Below, in pieces: positions 1-11,354 of a stretch of 64,000 bases of DNA; positions within the stretch are counted from its first letter, which is position 1, and every line of letters begins with the position of its first letter. The notes under the pieces were generated by a model, which did not search any database, had not been told where the DNA came from, and worked only from the letters and a program-made list of their open reading frames with translations. The position numbers and the translations under genes are program-made. Origin of the DNA: Glebionis coronaria (taxonomy: Eukaryota > Streptophyta > Magnoliopsida > Asterales > Asteraceae); assembly GCA_025667525.1 (NCBI GenBank), contig CM046878.1, positions 99,215,237 through 99,279,236 of the forward strand, read 5' to 3'.

Positions 1-1989
1 CAACCAAACTTAACAGGATGCATACACAAGCTATATAAACTAAGAATAAACACAAAGCAACAAGAATCAAACACTGAATCAAATTAAACAACAAGATCGA
101 AGCATGAAAAGTTACTGATGAACAATGAACATATGCAGAAACAAGTTTGCTGATCTATTTGACACTTGATCCAGTTTCAGGCCTCAAATCCTTCTTCCCT
201 GGTGTAGTTAACTAAGGTTTAGCACTTGTTAGCCCTAGCCTAAGCTTAGATCTAGGTGTCCTCAAAATCCTAGCCAATTTTACCAAGTATTCAAGATTTT
301 ATACCCTATTTTATGAATCTATGTGTTCAAAACCTTCAAACCTGCAAACAGATGAACAATAGCACCTAAATAATAGATACCAACACTTAGCAACAATAAA
401 CAACCACTTAACAAACCACAAATCCAATTTATGCAGTAAACCCAAACACCCTTTTAAAACTTGTTTTCACAATTTTTCAAAGGCTTATGCAGATTTTACC
501 CACAAATCAGTCTAGCAACACCTCATAAACATCAAACCAAGCCAAATGAACACTAATCAACCACAATATCACAGATTCAAGCACAAATACACAAAAATCA
601 CAATTAATCAGAAACTTTAAAGAGAAAATGAAAAGGGAAGAAGATGCAAACCTCCAAGACCTACATCCAGGCCTTGGATTGTTTGAGCTGAGGTACTAGC
701 AGAACAAGTACCAGCTTCCAAGCTGCTAAGAAGAACAAACCACAAAGTGAGATCAAAATAATACCAACTTTCTGATTTTTGATGCACAAGCTTTATCACT
801 TAAAACCTTGCCTCAAAAACCTTCAAACAAGATTATGGAACTCAGATTTTAGCTTATCAAACACCAAACTTTTATAAATAACAGATTATAATTCAAAATT
901 TTAAGAAATTCAAACTTTATTTCATAAAAAGGAATTACAAAGATTTAAAAGCTAAAATATGGAACAAAGCTCTCTCACAGGTTGAGGAGTCTTTATATAG
1001 GCAAATGCAAAGGCTAGCACTATTCACAAACCCTAGAAGTGATTTCTCTATAATGCCCTTGAGTCTTCTAGACGTTTTGATGGAATGAGTTGTCCAAATG
1101 CATCCAAACCGTTCAAAATAGCTTTGATATGAAGCAGGGATCCTAGGCTGTTGATTTGGACACGTCAGATTACTTGGAGGCTAAGTTGCATTTTCATTGG
1201 TTGAGGAGGTTGAGTGTGGGGTCCAAGGAGTAGTGGGAGTGAGGGTTTTGTGTGTGGGATTTGTTTCTGCACATGTGAATAACACAAGTGCCAGGGTAAT
1301 TTGTTTTTACCCTTTGTTTTAAGTGGAGTAAAAACTGGGTGGATGAAGGGTGAATAGTAGTAGTTTTGATCCGAAATTGGGGGAATGGAAAGTGTTTGGC
1401 GCAATTTCGTTTCAAATGTTTCAATAGCACACAAATGGCCCTTGTATTTTGGGATTTTTTGTAAAACGTGTTTTCAGCCATATAAACTTGATTTCCTTTG
1501 TTATTAACTTTCATCATTTGGCAATTTTGGCACATAACTTTCCAAAAGGGTTTATAAGAGTTATTTTTGCCACTTTTGCATAATTCAAGGGCTGATCTTG
1601 GACATTCTTGATCTTCAAAGGTCTTCAATGTGTCTTTGGCTTGATGAGGGACCATAATTGACAATTTGGATTTGTTGAGGGACTAATTTTGCCATTTCTT
1701 CAAAGTTGAAGGACCTTATGTGTAATTTTGACAAACTTAAGGGACCAAACTTGTAATTATCAACATACAAGGGTTTTATGTGTCATTTCTTCAATAAATG
1801 AGGATCAATCTTGTATGTCTTCAAGTCTTCAAGGGTATTTGTTGAATTCTTCATGAATTAGGGCCCGGTTCTTTGTACGGCTTCGTTTCTCGTGTCCGTT
1901 TTTCCTTGTATCTTGTGATCTTTTGTCTTTTTCATGATATCCATACCTAAAATACACAAGTAAACAAACACAAGCATATATATGGTATA
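1..1989. other. Noncoding AT-rich flank, possibly minus-strand LTR
   Basis: I see no convincing gene here. The ORFs present are short and low-complexity. Around 1600-1840 a loose repeat of about 38 bases recurs, each unit built on 'gagggacca' followed by 'ttgtaatt'. On the minus strand there is a TATA-like CTATATAAAG near 995 followed by LTR-like sequence. This could be the 3' LTR or 3' untranslated region of element A or of another retrotransposon, but I find no match to A's right-hand LTR (12997-13522), so the assignment is open. Confidence 0.3.
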
Positions 1990-3297
1990 TTATGACATTT
2001 TTATGCATTTAAAGCCCGAAAAGAACGATGAGATCATGTATAAATGCCATCTCATCAATATGATAAGCTTGGGCTTTCTCCTCCCCTTAAGTGTAGCAAG
2101 TCTGGTTTCTAAATTATTGATAACCAGACCTTGCTTTTTGACAGTTTGTACAAGTTGTGTATTCTGCTTTTTCAAGCTCATGCACATATTCGCCAATTCC
2201 AATATGGTCATTGGTTGCATGTTGCTCTCAACCCTAGAAGGGAATTTATCCCCTTTTTGGGTATCATTGAGTAAGGGAGAGGACTTACTGATGGTGTCAC
2301 TATCTTGTTCACCCCTTGAGGATGAGACAGTAGTGGCAACCAAACCCTCAGTGTGCTCTAACCTTTTGGAGGCTCTCCTCTCTGCTTCTTGTGAAGATTC
2401 ACCAGGCAAGGGAGACCTGGCAAACCTGGATTTAGTTATCCTTTCATGTTTTGGATCAGCAGGGGGTAGAGTACTGGCAGGGGGTAGTTTCATGGCAGGG
2501 GAATCAGAAGGTTTGTGTGTGGCTGTTTTTGTTTTGGCTTCTTCTTGTCTGATTTGTTTCATTATGATTGAAGTGAGTGGAATAGACCTGCCAGAAAATT
2601 GTGGAGATGGTGCAAGGAGTGTGGTGAACAATTTAGTAGTATGTTTGGTTGCTGAAAAGTAGTTTTTGTGTGTTATAGGACCATGTTCACTCATATTCAG
2701 CAAAAGTTCTGTAAACCTTGGGTACATATAAATTTTTGAATTGCTTGAAACATTTTTAACCATTCCTTTGAAAATCATTTGAGAAAAACAGTACTTCCTC
2801 CCTGTTGCTAAGCAGATCAGGGCAGAGGCAATTTCATTACCAAATTCATTAAAAGCAGTGGTTTTAGGTGACAAACATTGTAAAATTGTATGAATCAAAT
2901 ATTTCCAATGTGGGGCAAACTGACCTTTAGCAAACTTACATTTTTGATCACCAGAAAGAGTATACCCCAATTTAACAAGACCATCAAAGATGTCAGCCTC
3001 ATGTAGGTTGGTTATCCCATCCTCATCATCTAGAATGAGTTTGTCTTTGATGGAGGTAAGTGTAATCACCTTGGGATGACCATCTACTGTGCTTTGAATT
3101 GTTACCTCTCCATTCACTGTTTTGGTCATTGATTTAGACCAAAACTGCTGAATGTGTGAGGTGTAAATCCTAGGGTTGATCAGAAGAGCCACTCTAAAAT
3201 ACGAGGATTTTAGAAAAGCCACAACATCAATAAATTCTGCTGGTTCATCATGTAATAAAGCAATTTGATTATGATTAGCAGCAATTTTGAGAGGCAT
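1990..3297 (-). CDS. Env-position ORF of element A (435 aa)
   Basis: This ORF lies downstream of RNase H, where env-like genes sit in Sireviruses. Its N-terminal 200 residues match the pattern seen in the ORF at 55752-59717: a FW motif followed by a Val/Thr-rich segment, a central segment ending in a CLSPKT motif, and a YPRF motif near residue 200. I associate this domain with proteins annotated in Asteraceae as 'synaptobrevin/longin-like', a label I doubt. A Pro/Ser-rich middle and a short coiled-coil-like stretch (about 355-400) follow. The last 30 residues look unrelated, so the C-terminus may be truncated by a junction near 2060-2080. I see no signal peptide or clear membrane segment. Function is unknown. 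Confidence 0.6.
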   Translation of the reverse strand: MPLKIAANHNQIALLHDEPAEFIDVVAFLKSSYFRVALLINPRIYTSHIQQFWSKSMTKTVNGEVTIQSTVDGHPKVITLTSIKDKLILDDEDGITNLHEADIFDGLVKLGYTLSGDQKCKFAKGQFAPHWKYLIHTILQCLSPKTTAFNEFGNEIASALICLATGRKYCFSQMIFKGMVKNVSSNSKIYMYPRFTELLLNMSEHGPITHKNYFSATKHTTKLFTTLLAPSPQFSGRSIPLTSIIMKQIRQEEAKTKTATHKPSDSPAMKLPPASTLPPADPKHERITKSRFARSPLPGESSQEAERRASKRLEHTEGLVATTVSSSRGEQDSDTISKSSPLLNDTQKGDKFPSRVESNMQPMTILELANMCMSLKKQNTQLVQTVKKQGLVINNLETRLATLKGRRKPKLIILMRWHLYMISSFFSGFKCIKMS

Positions 3298-4401
3298 GAT
3301 AAAGGTTGAAAATGTTTGAAGGTTATAATGGTGAGAGTTAGGTGGGATTTGATCGGAGGAGAGAGATGGACTTGCTGGTTAAGGGAATTAAGTTTTTATA
3401 GGCGAATTGAAGAGCTGTGATTGGACCGAATTTTCAAATTGAAAAAATATCAAAGATAAATCTCGATAAAAAAGTAATTTATTTGAAATAATAAAGAAAA
3501 GATTACCAATCAGTGAAAAAAGCGCCTTAAATATCTTTTGAAAAGAATAAAGTATTCCCTAACCAAAATTTTAGCAAGCAGGCTCAACGGCTATAAGCAG
3601 GGTAACGGTATTGTCGATAAACGGTCAAACAGGGGAATGACGTTTAAGCAGGGGAATCAAAAGGTGAAAGCGGGGGAAACTTTCCTAGGGGTATTAGACT
3701 AATCATGGAGAGACCAATGCTAACTAGCTCTGCTCTAATGCACACCCTTGTATACACAAGGTAGATACACAGAAACTCAAGAGTCCTCTATTCAGCAATT
3801 GTCTAAGCACAAAAAGTTAACACATAAGTCACCCTGCACCTGGTCAACCCAAGAAAATAAGCATACCCTAGTCACCAGACCTACCTTTTCCCTTACCTAT
3901 GGTCAGTTTAGTCTTGGCAATGTGTACCACACATCTGTACCTAAACAGCAAGCTGTTTTGATATAGAAGTACAAGTACACATTACAGTGCCTCAAGGTTT
4001 CAGAATTCTGACAAGCTTTGCATCAAGTCTTCATCATTCTGAACCCTTACTCACCAATGGATATGATCTAGAATCATATATGAGTATCCTAAGGATACCC
4101 TCAGTCCTAAAGGTGTGACCTAACCTCCCCTAAAACATAGAGCATATACCTGATTCACCCATGAGTGTAGTATGCACCATTTGGATCTCTGCATTGTTAG
4201 TCTAAAACCACATATAACCACTTTTAAAAAGAACAAACCCAGCTTAAGAGAAAAACTCTTTTAGCAGGGGAATGAACCCCAACAGGGGAATCTTTGTTCA
4301 AAAGCAGTGGAATAAAAAATAATGGAAAAATTGGCTAACATTAATACAACAACAACAATAAAGCAACCCTGAATATACAAGACACAATAGACATCAATTT
4401 T
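3298..4401 (-). other. Element A spacer between RNase H and the env-position ORF
   Basis: About 1.1 kb of noncoding element sequence. It holds repeated plus-strand AACAGGGGAAT or AGCAGGGGAAT motifs near 3590-3675 and 4262-4312, the same motif found in the LTR, gag, linker and 3' ORF of this element. No tRNA or host gene is visible. Confidence 0.6.
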
Positions 4402-5090
4402 CTAGGGAGAAACCATTCCAATACCTGCAACCAGGTACTGAAACCTCCCCACTTCAAAAGCTTTTGTCAAAAGATCAGCAACCTTAAGTTCTGTATCAAT
4501 TTTCGCAGGGACAATTAGCGCTTTTTCAAAACAATCTCTAATGAAATGATGTCTTACTTCAATATGTTTAGTCTTGCTATGAAAAACAGGATTCTTAATA
4601 ATGCAAATGGTGTTGTTGTTGTCAATAAATATCTTGGTTTTAAGAAAGTTATACCCATAATCAAGCAGCTGATTCTGAACCCAAAGTACTTGACCACAAC
4701 ATGCAGCAACTGCTACATACTCAGTTTCAGTTGTTGATGTGGCCATAATAGTCTACTTCTTACATTGCCAAGATATAAGTCTGCTTCCTAAAAATTGGCA
4801 TCCACCTGTTGTAGACTTCCTATCATTGTTGTCACCAGCATAGTTACTATCTGAGTAGGATATCAGCTCAAATGGTGACTCCTTGGGATACAAAAGTCCT
4901 AAGGTTGGATGGCACATTAGATACCTAAAAATTCTTTTTACAGCAAATAGATGACACTCTGTTGGTGCCACCTGGTATCTTGCACATAAGAAGACTGCAA
5001 ACATGATGTCAAGTCTTGAAGTTGTGAGGTACATGAGAGACCCAATCATAGACCTGTAATTCCTGACATCTATAAGCTTTCCAGGACCAT
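4402..5090 (-). pseudogene. C-terminal RT and RNase H of element A (broken)
   Basis: Positions 5049 to 4753 encode the end of RT and the start of RNase H (MIGSLMYLT, then DSNYAGDNNDRKST). Positions 4746 to 4402 encode the remainder (TTETEYVA, the HSKTKHIE region, ADLLTKAF). An in-frame stop separates the two just before the ATSTTE motif, where copia elements normally read through. The upstream part of RT lies at 8297-8990 on the far side of element B. It acted as the copia RNase H that removes RNA from the cDNA hybrid; here it is inactive. Confidence 0.85.
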
Positions 5091-5615
5091 CGATTAGATA
5101 ATCAAAGCGGAATTAGAACACGACACATTAACAAGGTGTTTGGACACAAAGAACATGAATAAAAACAAATGGATTGTTCATTATATTAATAACAAACAAC
5201 CACTAGACGTGTATACATTTAATCCCACGTTTAGTGCAACAAACGCTTGTAGGTTTACATTGTGAATATGAGTTATGAATAAAACCTAATACCCTTGGTT
5301 CCTTTTATAGTGTAAGGATTAGGGTTTACAAGAGATAATATCAAATAAATATATAAATCTTCTATTCAAATAAACTTATACAGAATATATCCTGCATGTT
5401 TATCTAAATAGAAGCTTCCAAAGACTTCTTGTCTACGTTTCTATCAATGCTTGAATTGCATGTGACAATGCTTGGATTGCACATGACAACGCTTGAGCCA
5501 TCAACCCCCGATTTGCTCTTGTCAACACTTGATTTGCTATTGACAACGCTTAGACAAAGGTCTTCATGTTTTCTTCATTTTTGAGTTTCTGCCACATCAA
5601 CTTTTTGACCCAACA
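5091..5615 (-). repeat. Element B 3' LTR (left copy)
   Basis: Matches 7729-8296. Over the inner 236 bases (5380-5615 against 8061-8296) I count about seven differences. In minus-strand reading it starts TGTTGGGTC at 5615. The distal end near 5091-5105 does not match the right copy well, so the left edge is approximate. Confidence 0.8.
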
Positions 5616-7728
5616 ATCTTCCCCTAGTTGATGTCGGTAAAACTCTATGTGTATCTCTTGTAAGTTGTACATGATCTTCAAATTGCTTCCCCTCAAGTGT
5701 AGCATGTATGTCTTCCCCTTTTTGTCACATCAACAGGGAAGTAAACAATGTATGCAATCTTGAAGATTCTCCAAATGTAGCTCTGTGTAATGATCTTGAA
5801 GAAAAACAAATATAATATTTTTGATATAGAAGTAGAATAACCCACCCTTGTGTTCCATGTCTTGTACTATCCATGTGATGAAGAACTTATAAGAAGACTT
5901 TAAATTGCATAAGTAGACCTCGATCCCTTGTCAATATTCTCATCCTTTGTGAGACACTGAGCACGATAATGTAACTCCTTCAAGTGTTATGACAAGTCTT
6001 CGTCACCAATCATGTAAGCACGAACAAGTTATCTTCAAACTAATGGATGGATCCCATGATTTAAAGATATGATGAAACACAAACTCGCGAAAATCTTCTT
6101 CAAGCATCAAACTTACCATAAGAATTCTTCCCCTTAAGCCAACACCTCTTCATGACAAATTTAATGAAATAACATCTTCATACCATATGTAAAAGGACCT
6201 TAACGGATAACTCTTTCACAAGGCTATCCCGATTACATAGTTTAAAATATCCATCAAATTCTCATGAATAGTTGCTAACTCGCATTAAAATCATTAATCC
6301 CTTTTAAAAATATCCGAGCCATAAATATCAACTTGATATTCTATATAAAAATGGAGATTCCATGTACCTTTGCATGTAAATACATGAATTACTCAACGAT
6401 TGTTCATTATATTAATAACAAACAACCAATTTTATCAAACAGCAGCTATCCTTTTATCATCCAAGAACCTTCACTGTCCAATATCGTAATCTCATGCATT
6501 GTCAGATATCGGACAAAACCTATCAATGCTTGAGCAAGCGTTTCTCAGACAACTCATATCAACGCTTGTTCTGTCAGCGTCAACTTATTCTTTGTCAGCG
6601 TCTATACAACAAACGTCAGCGTCTAAGATTTAAACGTGTCAGCGTCTGATGTCCAAGCGTAAGCAGTTGAGTTTGCTAGCATCAGCGTTCTACTTTTCTT
6701 TTGAATTCAACGTGAGCAGCTTAGACATCATCATTAACTTTTGAATATTGTGAAAAGCAACAACATTATCTTTTGCTATGGACCATGTGAAATCTTGTAA
6801 CCATGCAGCACACATTTGTTGACCACACCATTTACCTTAAACTAATGTGAATGAATTGTATAAGCATTATTGAGACCAGATTGCAAATCTCTTTCTTAGC
6901 TTCCTTGGAGACCCACGTGATATTTAAGAAAGAATGAATTCTCATTAGCTTCTTTTGCTTCCCACACCAATGATTCTCGTGAATAAAACCATATTCATCC
7001 AAGCACATACAAGAACAACGAATATCATGGGACCAACATCCTTAAATATCATACGACCAATTCATCATAACACATCTTGTTGCAGTTCTAGGGTTTTGAA
7101 TGAAACCCTAATTCTGTATTATGTTGTTGCTATCAAACCGATCCAGACCTTGATCAAGAACAACAACAACCATCATATGTTTTAACAGCCGCACACTTCA
7201 TAAACTTCTGCTTTTTATGTCGATCTAGGGTTTGAGTAACCCTAGTTCATGATTTTATGTGAATAAAGCAAAAACATTAATACCTTAACCAGCAACCTTC
7301 GACCTTGAATAACTTCTTCATTAGGGCTCAGATCGAAAATCCCTTTAGTGAGATTCTAAACACAAGTGCCAAGAATCTACAATTCAAAAATCACGAAGAT
7401 CCAACGGTTAACGAAGGAGAAAACGTGTTTTGAACATGGTTGTTTACAGAAAACTGCATATACTCACTGCTGACTTTGACGCCTACTAAATTTTTCTTGG
7501 AGATCAAACTTGGCAATCCCTCTGGTGGATGTCTAGATATATGTGTATAGAACACACAAAAGAAATTTTGTGACGATCCAACGGTTCAATCAAAAGTTAT
7601 GACCTTCTGAATACTGATGTGCACACAAAAACGTCCAGAAAAACCCTAGACGGATTTATCTTCTTCTTCACGATACACGAACACCTTGTTGGTCCTAGCA
7701 TCACGAGCCACGAGGCTCTGATACCAAT
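5616..7728 (-). other. Element B internal region, noncoding
   Basis: There is no gag or pol similarity and only short ORFs. Between about 6500 and 6680 the plus-strand motif 'gtcagcgtc' recurs several times, with related 'acgcttg' and 'aagcgt' words. Similar 'aacgcttg' words recur inside the LTRs. The purine-rich tract at 5616-5630 (minus strand) and the primer site at 7715-7726 mark the two ends. Confidence 0.65.
7715..7726 (-). promoter_or_regulatory. Element B primer binding site
   Basis: The minus strand reads TGGTATCAGAGC, complementary to the 3' end of plant initiator tRNA-Met, two bases from the LTR end at 7729. This fixes the element's orientation as minus. Confidence 0.85.
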
Positions 7729-8296
7729 TGATGAATCCTATAGATTCAGATCTTTAAGCTGCTAGGCATGATTATCATTCATATGATTTAACATAGCGGA
7801 ATTAGAACAATAATCATGAACAAGGTGTTGTGGACAAGATGAATTTTCCCAAACGTTACTTGTATTATTAAACACAAATAACATCTAGACGTGTATACAT
7901 TGAATCTCACGTCTAGTCGACACACGATTTTAGGTTTACATTGTGAATATGAGTTATGAATAAAACCTAATACCCTTGGTTCCTTTTATAGTGTAAGGAT
8001 TAGGGTTTACAAGAGATAATATCAAATAAACATGTAAATCTTCTATTCAAATAAACTTATACAGAATATATCCTGCATGCTTATCTAAATAGAAGCTTCC
8101 AAAGACTTCTTGTCTACGTTTCTGTCAATGCTTGAATTGCATGTGACAATGCTTGGATTGCACATGACAACGCTTGAGCCATCAACCCCCGATTTGCTCT
8201 TGTCAATGCTTGATTTGCTCTTGACAACGCTTAGACAAATGTCTTCATGTTTTCTTCGTTTTTGAGTTTCTGCCACATCAACTTTTTGACCCAACA
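7729..8296 (-). repeat. Element B 5' LTR (right copy)
   Basis: A 568-bp LTR that in minus reading begins TGTTGGGTC at 8296 and ends with a CA dinucleotide at 7729-7730. The minus-strand TATA box (TATAAAAGGA, 7981-7990) lies in the loop between near-complementary arms at 7963-7974 and 7997-8008. The LTR also carries repeated 'aacgcttg' or 'aatgcttg' words between about 8125 and 8240. Confidence 0.85.
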
Positions 8297-9108
8297 CTTT
8301 GCCCCATGGATGATCCTTGTCCATTGGTGTGGACACCTTCTTTCCCTCAGACATGCCAAACTTCTTCACAATTTCAGCCACATATTTGTCTTGTGAGATA
8401 AATATCCCATCTTTCCTCTGTTGAACTTGTAACCCCAAAAAGAAGTTTAGCTCACCCATGGCACTCATTTGGAATTTGTCCTGCATCAACTTGGCAAACT
8501 CTTTGCTAAGCATAGAGTTTGTGGATCCAAAGATGATATTATCAACATAGACTTGTACCAACAGAAGGTCACCCTTTTATTTCTTGATAAACAGGGTCTG
8601 ATCAATCTTCCCCCTGTTGAAGCCATTATCCAATAGATATTTAAGAAGAGTTCCATACCAGGCCCTGGGAGCTCGGCGAAGTCCATACATAGCCTTTTTC
8701 ACCTTGTATACCTTGTTTGGATGTTCTGGGTCTTCAAACCCTGGAGGTTGCATAACATAGACTTCTTCATCAATGGTGCCATATAAAAGGCACTTTTTCA
8801 TCCATTTGGAACACTGTGAAGTCCATAAATAAAGCATAAGCAATAAATAATCTAATGGTTTCAATCCTGGAAACTGGAGCAAAGACTTCCTCATAATCAA
8901 TGCCTTCTTCTTGTGTATATCCTTGTGCCACAAGTCTTGCTTTGTTCCTGACTACTATACCCCTCTCATCCTTTTTGTTCCTGAGCACCCACTTTGTCCC
9001 AATAGGCCTTGCCCATTTTGGACAATCTACCAGAATCCAAACCTATTGAATGTCAAACTGTAAGAGCTCCTCTTGCATAGCTTCAACCCAACTTGGATCA
9101 TTTAAAGC
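8297..9108 (-). pseudogene. Element A reverse transcriptase, N-terminal and catalytic part (broken)
   Basis: Minus-strand fragments carry the copia RT blocks in order: RNKARLVAQGY and EEVFAPV (8880-8990), then the GTIDEEVYVMQPPGFEDP and YGLRRAPRAWYG blocks (8640-8790) in another frame, then the catalytic block (8520-8570) and the FFLGLQV block (8425-8450). A frameshift near 8770-8810 and a stop near 8577 break the frame. The catalytic motif reads YVDN rather than YVDD: the second aspartate codon is asparagine at 8538-8540. Synthesis by this copy would be impossible even without the stops. The 3' half lies beyond element B. Confidence 0.85.
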
Positions 9109-10061
9109 CTAAAAAATCTTCTTTGGCTCTTCTTGTGACAAAAATGCAGTAAACAGACCACACTGCATGTTGTCATGGTTAAACTTCATGGTGATGTTAG
9201 CAATGAAGCTGTGCTCCTTTGGTGTATATATTGTATGTCTAGGGGCTTCAGGATCACCAATGATTTGTGAGAGAGGGTGATCCTTATTGATTCTGTAGGT
9301 AGGATGCATACTCATGATTACTTCTGTTTCATCATCTTCCAAATCAGAATTAATGGGGCTATCTTTATTGGGAAAGAACTCCTCAAAAGAGCTTCCAAAA
9401 GATACAGCATGACCTAGAGATGGGTGCTGATGAGCTGAATGTAGCTCTGAATAACTTAGACCTCTACTCTTAATTATTCTGCTTCCACTGCTGGATATGA
9501 GAGGACCATCAGATATGGGTGTAGATAAGGAAATGAGTGAGGATTCTCTTTCTTCATCATTGATGTCATTGACAGCTAGATCCTTTGTAGCAGGGGAAGC
9601 AATTGATCTAGCAGGGGAATCCTGGATTCCACTGCTTTCAGCCATTCCACTACTCTCAGAAGTTAACTTAGCAGGGGAAGAGATTGTCTGTTCTTTCCTT
9701 TGAGAGGTATCATCTTCTTCACCTGTTTTTGAAGCAGCTTCAATGGGAAATAGTGAGGGTGCATTCATGTACCTCAATGGTGGCTTCTCCACACTAGTTG
9801 GTTCTTGAGTACCTGAAATATTAGTATTCTACAATGCAACAGGTACATAATTCATAGATTTTGAAAGAACCTCAATATCAAAAAACCAATCAGGACCTGT
9901 TTGAACATCTTCAGGCTTGTCTTCAACAAAATTTTGCTTGTCTTCTTGTTAAAGACCCTATATCCCTTGCTGTTTAATGAATAACCAACAAAATACCCAT
10001 CATCCACCTTTTCACTAAACTGGCCTAGATTGTCAATTATGTCAGAACGATCACATGACAT
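9109..10061 (-). pseudogene. Element A post-integrase region and integrase-RT linker
   Basis: Positions 10061-9852 encode the conserved copia segment after the integrase core (the DDGYFVGYS and YRVFN motifs). Positions 9792-9109 encode a low-complexity Ser/Pro-rich linker that ends at the TYRINKDHPLSQIIGD motif preceding RT. A frameshift separates the integrase frame (ending 10037) from this one. Inside the linker the plus-strand AGCAGGGGAA motif occurs three times (9590-9680), read on the sense strand as Ser-Pro-Ala repeats. Confidence 0.75.
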
Positions 10062-10969
10062 CCAAATGGTCTAAAGAAATCAATTAAAGGAGGTCTTCCA
10101 TTGAACAGCTGATAAGGAGTCTTGTTGTGTGCCTTAACCATCAAGGCCCTGTTTTGGACATAACAAGCAGTGGATAAAGCCTCAGCCCAAAAGATAACTG
10201 GAAGTTTGGAATCAGACAACATAGTCCTTGCTGCTTCAATGAGTGTCCTATTCCTTCTCTCTGCAACTCCATTCTGTTGAGGTGTTCTTGCAATACTAAA
10301 TTCCCTCTTGATTCCTTTGTTTTTGCAGAAAGTATCCAGTTTCTGGTTTCTGAATTCACCACTATTGTCTGATCTCATGGTCACTACCTTCATGCTTTTT
10401 GATAGTTCAATCTGATTGATGAACCCAATGAGTACATCAGCTGTGTCACTCTTTTCAAACAAAAAGAATGTCCATGTGAACCTTGAAAAATCATCAGTAA
10501 TCACTATGCAGTACCATTTCTTCATTATGCTTGCCGTAGAAGTAGGACCAAAAAGATCCATATGCAGTAGTTCCAATGGCTTGGTAGTGGACATACTTGT
10601 TTTTGATTTACAAGATGCTCTATGTTGCTTCCTTTTCAGACAAGCAGCACAAGTATGATCATTGACAAAGGACTTGGAAGGAAGACCATGAACCAGATTA
10701 TATTTTACCAGTTTGTTCATGTTATTAAAATTAAGATGACCAAGTCTTCTATGCCATTTCTTACACTCATCAACTGAGGCTTTGGAAATGAAACAGGTTT
10801 CATTGTCTTGAAGAGAGATGTCTTTGAGATCAATTGTGTACATGTTCTTTTGTCTTGGTGTTCTAAGTACAATAGGAGTGTTTGGTGGTAAGACAAACTC
10901 CTTTCCTAACACCAGACATTCAGTATCAGTAAACAAGACAAAATTCTTGTTATCAGTCATCTGTGACAT
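10037..10969 (-). pseudogene. Element A GAG-pre-integrase and integrase
   Basis: A 310-aa open segment covers the zinc-binding pre-integrase domain (WHRRLGHLN, then CAACLKRK) and the integrase core. The catalytic acidic residues are visible as LHMDLFGP, MRSDNSGEF and GVAERRNRT. In a live element this enzyme would insert the cDNA. The domain looks intact over its length, but it is cut off from protease upstream and from RT downstream by frame changes, so I call the whole a pseudogene. Confidence 0.85.
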
Positions 10970-11066
10970 ACTAAATAGATTGTACTTGAGCTATTTCACC
11001 AAGTAGACATTGTCAAAGGTCATCCCATTGGTGACAATAGTTCATTTTCCTGTGATTGTTCCATTC

Positions 11067-11270
11067 CTATCTCCAAAAAACACCATCATTGTCATGCAGG
11101 GGCACAAAGTTAGACAGATAAGATTTTTGTCCAGTCATGCTCCTTGAGCATCCACTATCCCAATATGCTTTATCATCCCTGGTCTTCTTTGTCACCTGCA
11201 AAAAGAAAAACAAATTAGTTTTTCTTGGGGACCCAAGCCATAATAGACTTGGATCTACCTCGTGTATCAA
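11067..11270 (-). pseudogene. Element A aspartic protease fragment
   Basis: Contains the copia/Sirevirus protease signature WDSGCSRSMTG, with the catalytic Asp in the DSG context. The reading frame is lost toward 11060 before the pre-integrase domain. The segment is short (67 aa) and is read together with the degraded gag upstream. Confidence 0.75.
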
Positions 11271-11354
11271 TGTAGGATAGCTTATAAAAAACTAAAGATA
11301 CACCATTAGACTGAGCACCCCTTTTGGGTACCCAAACCCAACGAGCTGAGGCTT

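Larger units (their letters stand above)
5091..8296 (-). mobile_element. Element B: noncoding LTR retrotransposon inside A's RT
   Basis: Two direct repeats (about 5091-5615 and 7729-8296) flank 2.1 kb without coding capacity. The right repeat is preceded, in minus-strand reading, by a tRNA-Met-type primer site. The left repeat is preceded by a purine-rich ACTAGGGGAAGAT that fits a polypurine tract. It is therefore a minus-strand non-autonomous element of LARD type. It splits A's RT between the DHPWGK motif (8297-8320) and the segment ending at 5090. The outer 50 or so bases of the left LTR are missing or diverged and I could not find a 5-bp target duplication. Confidence 0.8.

Noticed and set aside
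1194..1664. 156-aa minus-strand ORF
   Set aside because: It shows no recognisable domain and lies in repetitive noncoding sequence.
1982..2662. Plus-strand ORF of 226 aa
   Set aside because: It is the reverse-strand shadow of the element A env-position ORF and has no recognisable motif.
1990..3297. Calling this protein a synaptobrevin or envelope protein
   Set aside because: I see no membrane anchor, signal peptide or SNARE motif; the name seems to be inherited from automatic annotation.
5091..5105. A 5-bp target duplication for element B
   Set aside because: The right flank CTTTG has no exact counterpart at the left edge, where the LTR end is damaged.
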